Positions 47,901 through 60,470 of a DNA stretch of 64,000 nucleotides are shown here, piece by piece. This DNA comes from Ulota crispa (taxonomy: Eukaryota > Streptophyta > Bryopsida > Orthotrichales > Orthotrichaceae). Made by a program: the position numbers and the translations under genes. The DNA is taken from positions 29,244,358 through 29,308,357 of the forward strand of contig OY987244.1 in the NCBI GenBank assembly GCA_963920765.1, read 5' to 3'. Position 1 is the first letter of the stretch. Each line of letters starts with the position of its first letter. A model generated the notes under the pieces. The model was not told where the DNA came from and did not search any database. It saw only the letters and a program-made list of their open reading frames with translations.

Positions 47901-48572
47901 TAACCCAATTAAGTTGGAATTTGGCACTGCATTGGGGCTTACATTGATGGGTGTGGAACATAGTGTGAGAGCCTCTAAGCTTCACAAAACCCTAGAGATG
48001 TGTCATGTATCAGATAAGTGCAGCCATACTTCCAAATCTCTTGGAACTTCCCTCTCCTTGCACTTTGGAAAGAGAAAGTTGTGCAAGTGCAAGAGAAGGA
48101 AGTAATGGACAAGAAGACAACAAGCAAGGGTGTGGAATTGAGAGCCGCTCAAAAATGGATGTGTCTACCTTAACCTGTTCTAATTTTACAAGAAGGCCAA
48201 TTAAAGCAAGGAAGAAGCTAATGCTGCAAATTATGATCTTGATGCAACAACTTTTTGGAGATAAATTTCATTTTATGTAATCTACAACTAAATTGAACAT
48301 TGTTCTTTGTGTGCGGTTTACATTGTCCCATGCCTCAAGTTAATGTGATCGATGTAGAGCCAAAAGTTGGAACTTGGCGCTTCACACTACGTCCCAAGTC
48401 TCACATCTTGGTTGCTTACATGGCAACACTTTTGAAAGTTTTGGTGCCAAAAAAGGTGTGACTTTACTCAAGGTTTGGATCAACCATTTTGTTGGACCCA
48501 ACTTTTAACTCAAGTTCCACCAGTATTTTTATATAAACTTTTCATGACTTTCTTTAGTACTCTTTTTTACCT

Positions 48573-49515
48573 TTAACCATTAAAAGGCCTAGTGTCCATT
48601 CAACGGACACAAGAGCTTGGGTAGGGTCATATGAAGTCAACTTTTGTTGAATGTTCTCAAGATTGTTACATAAGGTGTAAATATATATCCTCCAAATGGA
48701 AATGTAAATTTTTCTGCAATTGGATACCCAATTCAAAAATTATGTTGTCCAAAAGAATTTGGGAAGCTTGGGCAATTTGGGCATCTTTGGAGAACCTCAT
48801 GCTAAAACTCTCATCAATTTTTGAAATTTTGCAAGTATGTAACTTATAAAATATGGTATACAATTGCCAAAAAATCCAGCTCTTAAACCACATTCTAAGA
48901 GGAGTCAAACTTTGATAACTATGTCTAGGCAATTTCAAAAAGAAATAATGACTTCTACCTTCAAGCCCTATTATCTTGCAATTTATAAATTCAAAGTACT
49001 TTCAGTTTATATTACATATTCCAAATGTTTGTCTCTTACTTTACATTGTTCAAACATCAAACAAAAAACTTCCTCATTGCACAAGAAATCATGAAAAAGT
49101 AGTTAGTGTATTGCCAATTCACTTAACCTCCTTGTATTGCAATGTGATTTATACTAAGCTAGATTCTATATTTGCTTTTGAAACTTTTCATGAGTGGACC
49201 TAACATCACATGCTTATGAATGATCAAAGACTTCATTTTTGTGTAGAACAAAAAAATTACACAAGAAGGGCTCAAAGTCTGTTGACCTTATTTTGCAAGA
49301 ATAAAAAAGAAGTTGTTTTTCTCAATTCAAACATTATAATCTTACAATCCAGTTGAGATTTCTTGCACACATTGATTTTTTTGTTTAACACATTTTATTA
49401 CGATTGAATTTCATAAAAAATACGTCTGCTTTCAAATTTGAGCAATGAACTAACTTAAGAGTTAACGGTTTTTGAGACTTTTTCCCAAAAACACCTTTGG
49501 TCCTTCAGGGATTAA
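48573..49515. mobile_element. TTAA element (unit 2 copy)
   Basis: Left end TTAACCATTAAAAGGCC, right end GGTCCTTCAGGGATTAA; counterpart of 34752-36655 but without its nested insertions. AT-rich, non-coding. Confidence 0.7.
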
Positions 49516-50790
49516 TAACCCAACAAAGGTGAGATCTGTTTTTGCGATGGGACTTGCAGGGATAGGACGTGGGAACCGCCCCTTACTATAACGATTGTAG
49601 CCTCTTTTGAGAGTTTTTGACATGCACATGTATCAGCCAAATTGGATTCAATTTTGTGAACATGTATCAGCAAAGGTTAACATACAATATTATATCTCTG
49701 TTGATTCAATATATAAAAGAAGTATTTACTTGTATATTCTCTTTGAATGAACAACTTCTATATCAAATCTGATTATAAAAATAAGAAGCCGAACAACATT
49801 ATTTCAAGGTTAAATTTTATGGATATTCCTGAATTTGCTAGATTTGTATGGATATCCGTAGTTTTACAGAAATTGCACAAATATCTTTGGACCGTAATTT
49901 TCAAACTTTAGTTTTATTATGCTTGCCACATTTCTTTTTGACATAAAGAATGGTTATATCATGCATCAAATTTTTATTTATTATTTTGATTAAAACTAAG
50001 AAAAATACATTTACTAACCCTAGTTTCAATTCTTATTGCTAAGTTCAAAAAATTCTTCACAACAAGTAATGCATTAAAATTTGAAGTTGCTGAATTATAG
50101 CCGCATGATTAAATATAGACTAACTCCAAAATTTTAGTTTTATACTATCACATTCCATATAGGAATCTCCACCTATGATAAACCATTGTAACGTTTTGTA
50201 GCATGTGTGAACCAATTATGCATCTTCTTCACTATGTTTACAAAATTTTGTGGTAATGGCAAATTTTCACTCAAAACAAATCTGACTTTCAAGAACAGAC
50301 AAAAGTCTTTGAATTTCATCCTTGTAAAATAAAATATCGAGAAACTGAAATAAAACAATAGCAAAATCAGGACTTTAGAATTTTGCCTTCATAGTCACAT
50401 ATTCAATTCTTGTAAGATGATATGAAACAACTTTCCAAGATGCACATAGGATGCAAAATTTACAATCACGAGAAATTCTTCGAAAATAAGAAGTTAAAAA
50501 AAAATTGTACTTAAGACAATGGAGTCCATGTTTTGCAAATATTGCAGTAGACTTTTGCCTTGGAAAAGGGATAGTATCATCATTCTTGCAAAAAAGAACT
50601 CCATCTACTCTCAACAACAAATAGTTTTACTTCATTTTTGATAGAACACTTCATTTTTCATATTTTTTTGGTCTACATTTTTTTTGCATATTTTGCATAT
50701 TTAAGAGACACACATTTTAGGCATATTTTTTGAATATACATGTTTTGCATATTTTGTGGTTAATAAGTAATTTGTGCATATTTTTCATAT

Positions 50791-51499
50791 GGAAATTTTT
50801 TATGAATACCCTTGAAATTTGCAATATATTTACATAGATATCCGTGCTTTCTCAAAAATTACACAAATATCCTTGGACCAAAAAATTTAGGTGTTTGTTT
50901 TTCTGTGCATGCCACTTTTATTCTTCCTTTGTGTGCATGTTGCTTATTTTGTGTATCATTACATTCCCTTCTTCAACATTGGTCATGAAGGATGAGTACA
51001 ACAAATCATACTACCAAAATCACAACAACTTTTGTAATATCATAGTTTGGCTTTTGGAATATTGCATTTACAATCTTTGTGATATTATCACATAGATGCA
51101 ATTTGAAGACTTACTTTGCATTCTATCTAGCAAATGAAAATCTTAATAAAATTCTAATGGTGAATGTGTAACGCAGCAAACGCCAACTACTAATCATACT
51201 ACCAAAATCACAAGGCCCTTTGCAATATTGCATTTGTGGTCTTTGTGATATTACATCTCCAATCTTTGTGATATTATCACATAGATACAATTTGAAAACT
51301 CACTATATATTTTACTTTGCATTTTCATCTAACATGTAAAAATCCTAATAAAATTTTGATGGTGAATGCATAGTGTAGCAAGCGCCAACATTAGTAAATT
51401 CCTAGTATTTTGTGGTCAAAGGATATTTGTAAAATTTCTGAAAAAATAGGGCTATCTATGTAAATATTGCAAAATTCAAGAGAATCCATGAAATTTTCC
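50791..51499. mobile_element. Mutator-like MITE, 10-bp target duplication
   Basis: Begins GGAAATTTTTTATGAATACC and ends CCATGAAATTTTCC. Flanks TTTTTCATAT (50781-50790) and TTCTTCATAT (51500-51509) agree at 9 of 10 bases. The interior holds a partial internal duplication (ATCATACTACCAAAATCAC, twice). Confidence 0.75.
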
Positions 51500-51889
51500 T
51501 TCTTCATATCATACTTGTGTGGCCTTGTACTATTGGCCCAATTTTCACCCCCCATGCCCCGCATGCCCTCTCCTCATGCCACCCATGGTTAAACTTATAC
51601 TTTATTTCAATTAAACTTGTACTCTACTTTATTTTAAAAAAGACATCCAAATTTTACTTTAGTTAAACTTGAACTCTACCTTATTTTTACACAAAACTTG
51701 TCTTTGGCCAATCAATAATTTTCTTAAATTTTAATCCATAAAAAACTTTGAAAATCAATAACTTTCCCATCGTATGCCTAACTGCCACAAAAACAAGCCA
51801 CCGCACCCCTCCTTGCCAAGAGCTTTCCGATGGTACCAAGCACGCAACAAGGGAACACATTATCCGAGTGATTCCAATGTGAAAACAAA

Positions 51890-51931
51890 CAAACATCCAA
51901 ACATCCAAACATCCAAACATCCAAACATCCA
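51890..51931. repeat. 8-bp microsatellite (AAACATCC)n
   Basis: About five units of AAACATCC ahead of the second F-box leader. Confidence 0.9.
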
Positions 51932-52059
51932 AATTTAAGGTATAGATGTATTTTGCAAATTTTGCGTGTTTCTGCATACTTTATGTGTTTCGTGAGTTCT
52001 GCGAATTTTGCGGTTAATACGTATTTGACAGCTTTTGCGAGTTTTGAGTATCTCCAGAA

Positions 52060-53835
52060 TTGTACTCCTTATTTATTCGTGCAAATGGAAGCTCAGAATA
52101 AGAGCTTCGACAGAGTGTGGGGACGAGGAAGTCAGTTTGGGGTTTAGGGATCACTGCAGTGCAGATTTTGGAAACCTCTTTGAAGAGTTCCACGGACAAA
52201 GAGAAACGCTCGAGACGGCAAGCATTGCTGCTGGAGCGATACATTCCATCTGCGAGGCTCACAAAAGCTTCACGAAAGCTTCACTTGGATGCACCACCGC
52301 ATGCGGCAGTGAGCAAGGGTGCGTAACCATGGGCCTTTGAAATGAGGAGCGACAACGTTTTGGAAACCTAAGTTCGTGTTTGTGGCGAAAGAGTAGTTGA
52401 TTGTGGTGTGAGGACTCGGGGGCGGTGAAGAAGGTCGCGAGATCGCTATTGCTCTGATGATAACGCAGGCTTTTTAACAAGGAGGTTAGGGTTTATCTGA
52501 TTTTGCTCGTTTTGTGTGCTTATTACTTACGATGTGTGAAGTTTGGTTGCATCCCGTGGAGTGTTGTTGGTTCTGAGTAGCGAGAAGGAGAAGCCTTAAG
52601 TGTGGTACTTAGAAACCCTAATTCTGTTACAAAGATTTTATTGGCTCTGGATTGCAATGGAGAAGGCTTTGCTTGAAGACAAGAAAAGCTACTCTGAAAG
52701 AAGTTTGATACCTTACTAAAAAAGCGAGCCGTTCCTTTTCATTTGTATTCGTAAAAATCGGACGAAAACTGTTGTTCAAACCCTAAGCCATAATGCTACA
52801 AAGATAAGCATAGAGCGTTTCAAAGCATAGTTGTTTGTTGTGTACTCAGTCGTCGTGTATCTTTATTGTTTTGTAGGATGTGAAGAACCGTGAGAGACTC
52901 ACCGGATCTCTTTTTTGGTGTGCATCGCGTATTGCTTTGGTTTTAGAGTTGATCGAGACCTTTAGAGTGCTGGTTCTGATTGGTGAGGAAGGAATCCCTA
53001 AACCTTGTATCTCATTTGGTTAGCATTTCGCCACATGTCTTCGTGATTACCAGTTATGTGTGAAGCTGCTTACTTGTAACAAAAACCTACGTAATTTTAG
53101 GTCTGGAGGGGAAAAGAAACGGTCGTGTGGTCATTGCAGGTTAAATGGTGAGGCTGAGTTTCAAGGGTAACTATATGTTCCCAGCAGTTGGAAAACTGCG
53201 TCTTGGATTATAACCTGCGGTGTTGGTCTCTAATTATTTTGAAAGGTCTTTAATTCATTGAGGCTGTTTATTTTTATGAGTCAGGGTCTTTTTGAAGATG
53301 GGGTGATGTTTTCAGTTCTACGGATGCTTAGGTTTAAATTGGAAATAACAAATGCCTTATGCGTGGAGTTGCTGCCGTTGCAGGAAAGGAAAGAGCTGGA
53401 TGCTTACTTGACTGGGTGTTCGTCGCTGGTGGAATTGCAAGCCTGAACTTCTATGCCAAGCGTAGGTCACATCGGTCAAAACTGCTTCCCGGTTGTAATC
53501 TAAGCAAGGTGCGTCTCTCTACAAGGTTGGATTACAAGCTTATAAGGTTAGAAGCTTGAGCGTTAATGCTTGAGCGTTGATGCTTGAGCGTTGATGCTTG
53601 AGTTAATACCGTCGTGTAGATGAGGATAGAAGCTTGATGGTGTCTTACTTGCAGTTTCAGTATAAATGTTTGATAAGCGAAAGAGGTGCTTAATGGATGT
53701 TGTATTCTCCCTAGGATGTTGATTTGTAATCTCAACTCTGTAAGACTGTGGCTGGTGTATAATTAGGGTAAAGGAGATCTGGACCTGCTTTTGTCAAAAG
53801 CTGGAGTACCGTAGTGTGAGTTCACTGTAATCAAG
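52060..53835 (+). promoter_or_regulatory. Leader/upstream region of F-box gene 2
   Basis: Aligns with 42240-44131. It holds a conserved block at 52130-52330 (ACCGCATGCGGCAGTGAGCA) and the same acceptor-like sites. A local 13-bp repeat (GATGCTTGAGCGTT) occurs about three times at 53563-53600 and is absent from copy 1. Confidence 0.5.
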
Positions 53836-55035
53836 ATGGAGGCCATGAAGAAAGCTCTGAGATTGACAAACCAGGTTAAGGGCAAGGAAACAAGATTGAC
53901 AATCGAGGAGGACAAGGGCAAGGAAACATTGGATGCAGGTTTATGGGGCAAATTGCAAGAGCATATCCCTTTGCAAGCTATATACGAGAAGTTGTCACAG
54001 CGGGATCTCTTCCACCTGCGCCTTGTCAGCAAAGAGTGGAACCGTGCCGCTTTGCAATGGATATTGCCAAAGCCGTCTTTTGTGTTGATCGTTGCAGGCA
54101 TTGATCCTTGCGAATTTGAGGTGCAGTTCCTGAACAGAATTGTCACCTACAATAGGGTTTGTGGCAAAGTCAAGTTCAACCGCCAACGCTTCCGCCTGCC
54201 TTACGCCAAGAGTCGTGTTCCACGATTTGAAGTGGAAGGGCTCATTCTATGCAACAACCCGGATGATTTGGAGCAACGGGGTGTTTTCAATGTCCACACC
54301 CAAACTTGGCACGCCATTCCTCCCGGTCCAGGACAAAGTAAGAGTTTGTCTGCTTGTGGTCTACTGGTGGACACAAGTGTAAGACCGTATACGTTCAAAG
54401 TGATTGAGGGCAACCTTAGCTTCAGGACACAGATATATGATTTCAAGAGCAGGTCATGGAGCAGAACCCCTTCTATTTTACCGCCATTAATTACGCAAGA
54501 CTTGTGGAGGACTCGTTTAGAGTACTCTTGCATATGCCACAACGATAACATATACATGTCTGCAGGCACGGACTTGATCTTGAAGTATTCCCTAGAAGAT
54601 GACAAGTGGACAAGTTTGAAGTCCCCAAAACTGAAGAATGACGAGAACAATCCACCATTGGACAATACCTTGGGGGTTTGGGCAGGCCGGATTTTCACCA
54701 CCAGGATGAGCTACACGAAGCGCAGAATTACTGTGTGGGAGCTCGTGGATTCCGAAGGGCAAGAGTGGGTGGAGTATGCTCACATGTCAAAGGAGCATTA
54801 CGAATGGCTCTTGAAGTATATAAGGGATGGTGGTGATTATTTTGACGAGCCAGTGGTTTTCAGGTCGTTCTTTTGTGACGGCTACTTGTTGGTTTGTTCC
54901 TGGTTGTGGGACAGTGCCTGTGTTAGTGGGCTTGTGTTGTTTGACATGGCAACAAAAGTTTGGCGAAATGTGGACTTGCGCAGAAGAATTGTGGCAATTG
55001 ATAAGCATGAGTTTGAAAGCTCTGTTGAAGGGTAA
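53836..55035 (+). CDS. F-box protein, kelch-like C-terminal half (copy 2)
   Basis: Intronless, 399 aa, paralogue of 44132-45289. The F-box lies at about residues 36-76 (LWGKLQEHIPLQAIYEKLSQ). It is longer than copy 1 mainly because of a short in-frame repeat near the N-terminus: RLTNQVKGKET followed by RLTIEEDKGKET. Changes are spread over the kelch-like half, with conserved cores such as EVEGLILCNNPDDLEQRG, YTFKVIEGNLSFRTQIYD and LDNTLGVWAGRIFTTR. The open frame kept despite this divergence suggests that both copies have been functional. Likely an SCF adaptor; the target is unknown. Confidence 0.87.
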   Translation: MEAMKKALRLTNQVKGKETRLTIEEDKGKETLDAGLWGKLQEHIPLQAIYEKLSQRDLFHLRLVSKEWNRAALQWILPKPSFVLIVAGIDPCEFEVQFLNRIVTYNRVCGKVKFNRQRFRLPYAKSRVPRFEVEGLILCNNPDDLEQRGVFNVHTQTWHAIPPGPGQSKSLSACGLLVDTSVRPYTFKVIEGNLSFRTQIYDFKSRSWSRTPSILPPLITQDLWRTRLEYSCICHNDNIYMSAGTDLILKYSLEDDKWTSLKSPKLKNDENNPPLDNTLGVWAGRIFTTRMSYTKRRITVWELVDSEGQEWVEYAHMSKEHYEWLLKYIRDGGDYFDEPVVFRSFFCDGYLLVCSWLWDSACVSGLVLFDMATKVWRNVDLRRRIVAIDKHEFESSVEG

Positions 55036-55949
55036 GATGTTGTGTTGACGCAGATGAAGATGACGATGACGATTTTGATGAAGATGACGAATATGATGAA
55101 GTCCCAACTTTTTGGCTTAACATCAATTAGATTGTTTGGGACATGGGACACAATTTGACCGAGGGTATTTACGTGGGACATGGACGGTTATGGCACACAT
55201 GTGAACTAGGGCATTTTTTGCGTGAAATGGAACCAGATTTCCGAAATAACTAACAGATTTGAACAATGTGGGTTGGTCCTCCTTTTATGGATTGTCGACA
55301 GCTAGAATCTGGCAAGCGAAAAAAAAACACTGGTGTGAACCGCCCCTAAGAAGCCGAACAGCATTATTCTAAACAGCATCATTTCAGCTCACAAACAATT
55401 GGACTCTATTTAACCGATATAGTGAAACAGAAAAGACTCCACAATCATGTCTTGTTTTCGATATTGTTTCAGCACTAAAATAACGTTAAACTCCACAGCA
55501 AAATTCATTAGTGATGAAGTCAGTATGGAGAGTTCAGCAATGTAAAGAAATGCACGACTTAAGACACGAGCACATAAAATTGATCTATATACGTGCACTG
55601 TGATATCCTAATTATTCGTCTAAGATTCTATATCGATGCGCTAATCAGAAGAAGAAGAAAAATAACTAGTTTCCCTAACAAATTTGAAGGATGATAATTG
55701 TCAACCGAGGTCCGGTTTCAGGCAAATTCAGAATTCAGAGGATTGATACTGCTGAATGCGAGCCGAAGTGGACGTGATATGAAACTTGTGTTCGGAGTAA
55801 GTTACTAGAAGTTAGGGTTTTATGAGCCCTGCATGAGGTTCTGAGCGGAATAACTAAGGGTAAGTTAAGTATATAAATTCCCAATCATATACTCTATTAT
55901 GTCACTATATACCTACCTGGAATTGGATAGACGGTTGGGAATGTTGAGG

Positions 55950-56066
55950 ATCACACTTGGTCTTATGAGGGGTAGTAGCCAAGGAAAATTAGATGCATTT
56001 GGATACATCTTTAGATTGTATTAATATTGCTAATACCCCTCCTAACACCAAGTGTGACCATACCCT
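55950..56066. mobile_element. Short fold-back element
   Basis: GATCACACTTGGTCTTATGA at the left is mirrored by CTAACACCAAGTGTGACC at the right. About 115 bp in the 3' part of unit 2. Confidence 0.55.
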
Positions 56067-56320
56067 AAAATTCATAAAATCTTGGAGATGTATCACATAG
56101 ATGTATCAGGTAAGTGCAACCATGCTTCTAAATCTCTCGGATCTTCTCTCCCATCTCACTTTGGAAAGAGAAGGTTTTGCAAGTGTAGGAGAATGAAGTT
56201 CTAGACATGAGGACAAGAAGCAAGGGCAAGGCCCAATTTACTCCATATAAGTTAAGTTACGTGTTTGTAGAGCCAAGGTGGAAAAGTTCTAATTTTACAC
56301 CTGCCAAACAGTGTAGGCAT

Positions 56321-58389
56321 TTAGATGTTTATCATCAAAAGATTGAATTTGATTAATTTGAATCCACGTTTGGATTTAGGGTCCATTGTAATATGAAGGC
56401 CCACTTCACTTGGAAATGTTTGTACAATAATGCACTTTGTCAACAAAGTGGGACTTTACACAAGAATTGGGTGCTCTTAAAAAGGAGGCTCAACTTGGGA
56501 GCCAAGTTCCAACAAATCTCTTGCTTAGAGTGCTCAAGCTTTTTTTCTTATTTTTCTTATTTTGTGTTTTTTTTTCCCAATACATTTCAATGAACTTGAG
56601 AATTAGCATCGACCTAGGACATGCAAAAATGGGTGATGGAATTGTGTGAATTAACCTTGAGATCAACATAGCCTCTTCAACATTGAATAAGAAGACTTAG
56701 GCAAAAAGGAATGCTAATTAAATCCTAGCCTAAGATTACTCTAAGGCCTCAAGAATTTGCAATAGGCAATTGAATTGCCTTATAAATCATTGTTTTGGAC
56801 AACAAAGTGAATGTGTGATGCCTTGTGTTCTTCAAACAAAAAAGTTTCTTATCTTTTAAAGTTTTTGATTTATTCTTATTCTAGTTGGATAACACTTGAT
56901 TGGTGTGGGATTTCCCAAACTATATTATATTCATTCTTTATAAGTTTGAGCATGAAAGTATATTATAGTCTAAAACCATGTTGTTTCTAGCTCAAAAATT
57001 TGTCATTACCAAAATTGTGCTATAGATTACTTTTTCCAAGTTTTGAGAAATGAAACCATGTATGAGATTTTAGATTTACAAATCATTTGTAACTAGCTTT
57101 CTTCTAAAAATGTCAATATCTTGGGTTTAAGGATTTTAGATTCAAGTATAAAACAATATTTGCAAACATCATTGGTAACAATAGAGAATCAACCTTTAAA
57201 ATCTAATTTCATTTTCACAATATGCATCATTGTTTCACATACTGATATCAAATTATTTTCTCAAAGTATTTGTTTATAATACGTCTTCATAAACTTTATA
57301 CATGAGCCATTGCATTTATGGTTTGATACAAGTTCTAGTTAATATTACTAAATTAGTATTGTTATTTAGTACTTAAATGTGGATGGAAGATGGCTAAACG
57401 GATGTCAAATTTTTAATGTGAATAATTTTTTTGCCATAACAAATATCAAGAAAATTAAAGACTGTATTTACCATATTTTTTGTAGTATTCAAAAACAATA
57501 TAATCTAGAACAAATTATAGTGCATTTGCAATATCAAATCATGGAAATCCAATGCAATATCTTTATCAAACAAGAATTTTTGTGCTTTTTTTTTTTTCTT
57601 TTTTTCTTTTCTTGAGAACAGTCTCAATAACCTAGTTAGTATCAAATGTAAAACAAACAGAATTAAATGTAAAATTCCATATTCTTGTATGTAAACATTA
57701 GGTAATACCTCATATTTAATCCTAGAACCAGAAGCAAAAACATCTGTGTAAAATTGTAATTAGTTTGGGCCACACTAAAAACAAAACAAAGTATAATAAT
57801 CCTGTATTTGTATTACAAACACATGTGCCTATAAAGTAAAATTAGTATACAAATGTTTAAAAATCTAAACTTTGGGCTTCACTAGGTCCTCTTTAGCTAT
57901 TAGAGGCCTTACTTGAAGTTGTTTGTACCAAACCTCTCTGATTCAGTTGTTTTTAATTAAATATAAGATTGGTTTCTACAAATCAAATACAAATGAAAAA
58001 ATGAGCTTGATCTTACTCTTGATTTTTCTTATTGCAATTTTGGAGTGCTAAAAGAATGTAAATTTTGGCACTTGTTGCTCAATTGATAGGACAGCTTTAC
58101 AAAGTTATTGTTTATTTGGTGTTCCATCTACTTTTCCTTTTATTATTTTCATAAAAGGCAAACCTCCAAGGAATGGTCCGCTTGTGTTTGGTAGCCAAGG
58201 CTTAGAATGCCTAAGCCCAGTACCCTCCCATATTGTTATGTCTTGTAGGAGGCCATTTGAAGTATTGCCAACATGGTTGGAGGTGAAGGAGCAAAAAATG
58301 GTTGAAAAGTATTAGAGATCCTATTACATAGATTTCAGGTTTTGAATAATATCTTTTGAATGTATCAGCACATCGCTTAAAATCCATCC
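56321..58389. other. Intergenic AT-rich DNA, no gene seen
   Basis: Only short frames, none with a recognisable domain or conserved partner in the window. A T-rich tract lies at about 57584-57612. Confidence 0.6.
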
Positions 58390-59304
58390 TTAACCCCTAA
58401 ATGCCCTTGGCACCGAATTTGGGTGTCCAAAAAACTCCATGGAATTGTTTCAAGGTACACATTTTATTTTTTTCAAGTTTTTTTTTGTGGAAAAGTTGCG
58501 CATAGTCAACTTCATCGTTCAAATTCAACTTTCTTTATATCTTTTTTCAATTGGTTTTTGGTGGAAGGTAAATTGTAAGCATACATTGTGAGTAATGAAT
58601 AGTGTTGTGAATAGTGTCACAGAGCCCATGAGAAGTTGCCACATTGAAAAAATGGCATCAAGTTGAGCAAAAGGTGAAGATTTCCTTTGGACACTCCCTT
58701 GGGCAGTAAGGGCCTTTTGCTGAAATTTTGACATCTAACAAAATCTAAAAGTGCTTTTGGACTAATTTCAATTGGAATATCTTTGTTATCAAAATTAGAA
58801 TCCACTCACCATTGAATTCTCTTTCATTCAAATTGACTTTTGAACATTAATTGAAGCTAAATTTTTTTTTTGTATTAGGTGTTTGCACTTTGATACTTGC
58901 ATTGCGGGCTCATTTGTGAAACTATGGTCATGGATTTGGAAGGGGAGCCATTAGTTTTGAAGTAATAACAATGAATACCAAAGCAACTTAGCAACCTAAG
59001 TGCCTTGCTTGACTGCTTCCCAATTTTGTATCCAAAAGTTGCCAATTTGCATTAGAAGTTTTGGGCAGCTCTAAAAAAAGCAAAAAAATCTATACTAATC
59101 ACCATCCAATCACACACATCTTTAAATATATGTGGCCATTTTAGGTTTTTCTTTTGGGTAGCGCCATCAAGAAGCCTTGAAATTCAAGATTTGACGGTTA
59201 CAATTTTGTTTTGATGTTTGGTAATGATCTTACAAGGACAATTCAAAAACTTCAAAACCGCCTTCAAAAAACAAGAAAAACACCCTTGGACATATAGAGG
59301 TTAA
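58390..59304. mobile_element. TTAA element, 915 bp
   Basis: Starts TTAACCCCTAAATGCCCTTGG and ends ACCCTTGGACATATAGAGGTTAA. The interior is non-coding. The next element begins four bases beyond its right end. Confidence 0.75.
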
Positions 59305-59307
59305 CCC

Positions 59308-60150
59308 TTAACCCCAAAATGTCCTTGAGGATAGAATGTGTCCTTGGCCAATATTTGAAGTTAAATAAAACCATGCCAAGTTACTATTTTTAGTAGTTTA
59401 TGTTTTTGAAATTTAGTTTTAGCTTCAACAATTTGATTTTGCAGATAATTGATTATGATTTTTCTATTCAAGATTTTGTGCACGGGTGTCCATTGCAATC
59501 TTGACTTTATGTAGTGTTGAGGGCTCTTGGGAGTGAGTCCCAAATTACACTAGATCTTTGAGAAAAAATCACATGAGAAATTCATTTATGAAAATTGTAG
59601 AGTAAATTTTGAGAAGTCATAAACTAATTGGGGTTATGCACGTTAGGCCCTTTAACCCTGGAATGTTGCAAAAGCCCTTTGCGGCCATATGTATGGCCGT
59701 ATGTACAGATGTACTTGAGCTGCTTTGAGGGCTTTCCAATTTTTTTTATGCACCCACCATCAAACAACCCTTCAATATGTATGATTATAACACTTAATTT
59801 CCAGCTGATTCAAACTTTTGAATATTGGTTGCAATTGTATTTGGTACCATAGCTCTAGATCCCAAGGGCCCTTTTGGGATTAACCTCATACTTTTTTGGT
59901 GACCAACTTTTTAAATTTGACATGTGAAAAGAAGATCGAAAGACTTCAAATCACTTTCACAGTTTTAACACTATCATGATTAAACATTATAATCTACCAA
60001 TCCATAAGACATATTGTTGTGTTTTCTTTTCTAATGTGATCTCTAACATGTCTAGTTTGATTTTATAGGGTTACAATTCAAAAATAATTGGTACAATTTA
60101 TCAAAATGTTGGCTTTTTGTTCAAATTAGAGAAAATTTTTAAAAGCTCAA
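59308..60150. mobile_element. TTAA element, ~650-bp family, right end lost
   Basis: Starts TTAACCCCAAAATGTCC, with an interior matching 5603-6253 and 7777-8428 (ACACTAGATCTTTGAGAAA and others). Its right end is not found near 60150. A ~232-bp TTAA element (59652-59883) lies inside. Confidence 0.65.
59652..59883 (+). mobile_element. TTAA element nested in another TTAA element
   Basis: Starts TTAACCCTGGAATG, with GCGGCCATATGTATGGCC, and ends GGGCCCTTTTGGGATTAA. The host sister copy at 8100-8140 reads CCTTTAACCTTG with one TTAA at this spot, so the insertion duplicated TTAA. Confidence 0.85.
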
Positions 60151-60470
60151 GAGATTCCATTTCTTAAGTTTTGAACCCTCCAAGAGCCCCCTACAAAGTC
60201 TCTAAAGGGGTCTTACAACATGTACTTACTACAATTCACTAATCCCCTATTCCAGCTCACCCTTTGATTTCAATGCAATCATGAAATTCATTCTATGGTG
60301 TTATCTCTATTGGACAAAAACTATGGGTACAAATGTACAATAGGACCATAAATTATACTTTACTCTATTTGAATAGATGAGTGAAGAACTTGGATAGTGA
60401 GTAGAGAGTACATTTACATAATATATATAAGTACACTGCCTTTTTTATTGTTTTGGGTTGTACATGTGGC

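Larger units (their letters stand above)
34390..48215. repeat. Segmental duplication, unit 1
   Basis: Direct tandem partner of 48220-56320. Colinear blocks: 34390-34980 with 48230-48820, 35270-35560 with 48840-49110, 36240-36650 with 49110-49500, 37110-38170 with 49510-50560, 38440-38560 with 50570-50660, the F-box leader and gene 42200-45289 with 52060-55035, and the 3' flank 45290-46750 and 47930-48130 with 55036-56230. Unit 1 is longer because of transposon insertions plus the assembly artefact at 39221-41799. Confidence 0.85.
48220..56320. repeat. Segmental duplication, unit 2
   Basis: Direct tandem copy of 34390-48215, about 8.1 kb, holding the second F-box gene. It lacks several unit 1 transposons and so serves as an empty-site reference. 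It has one insertion of its own, the Mutator-like MITE at 50791-51499. Confidence 0.85.
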
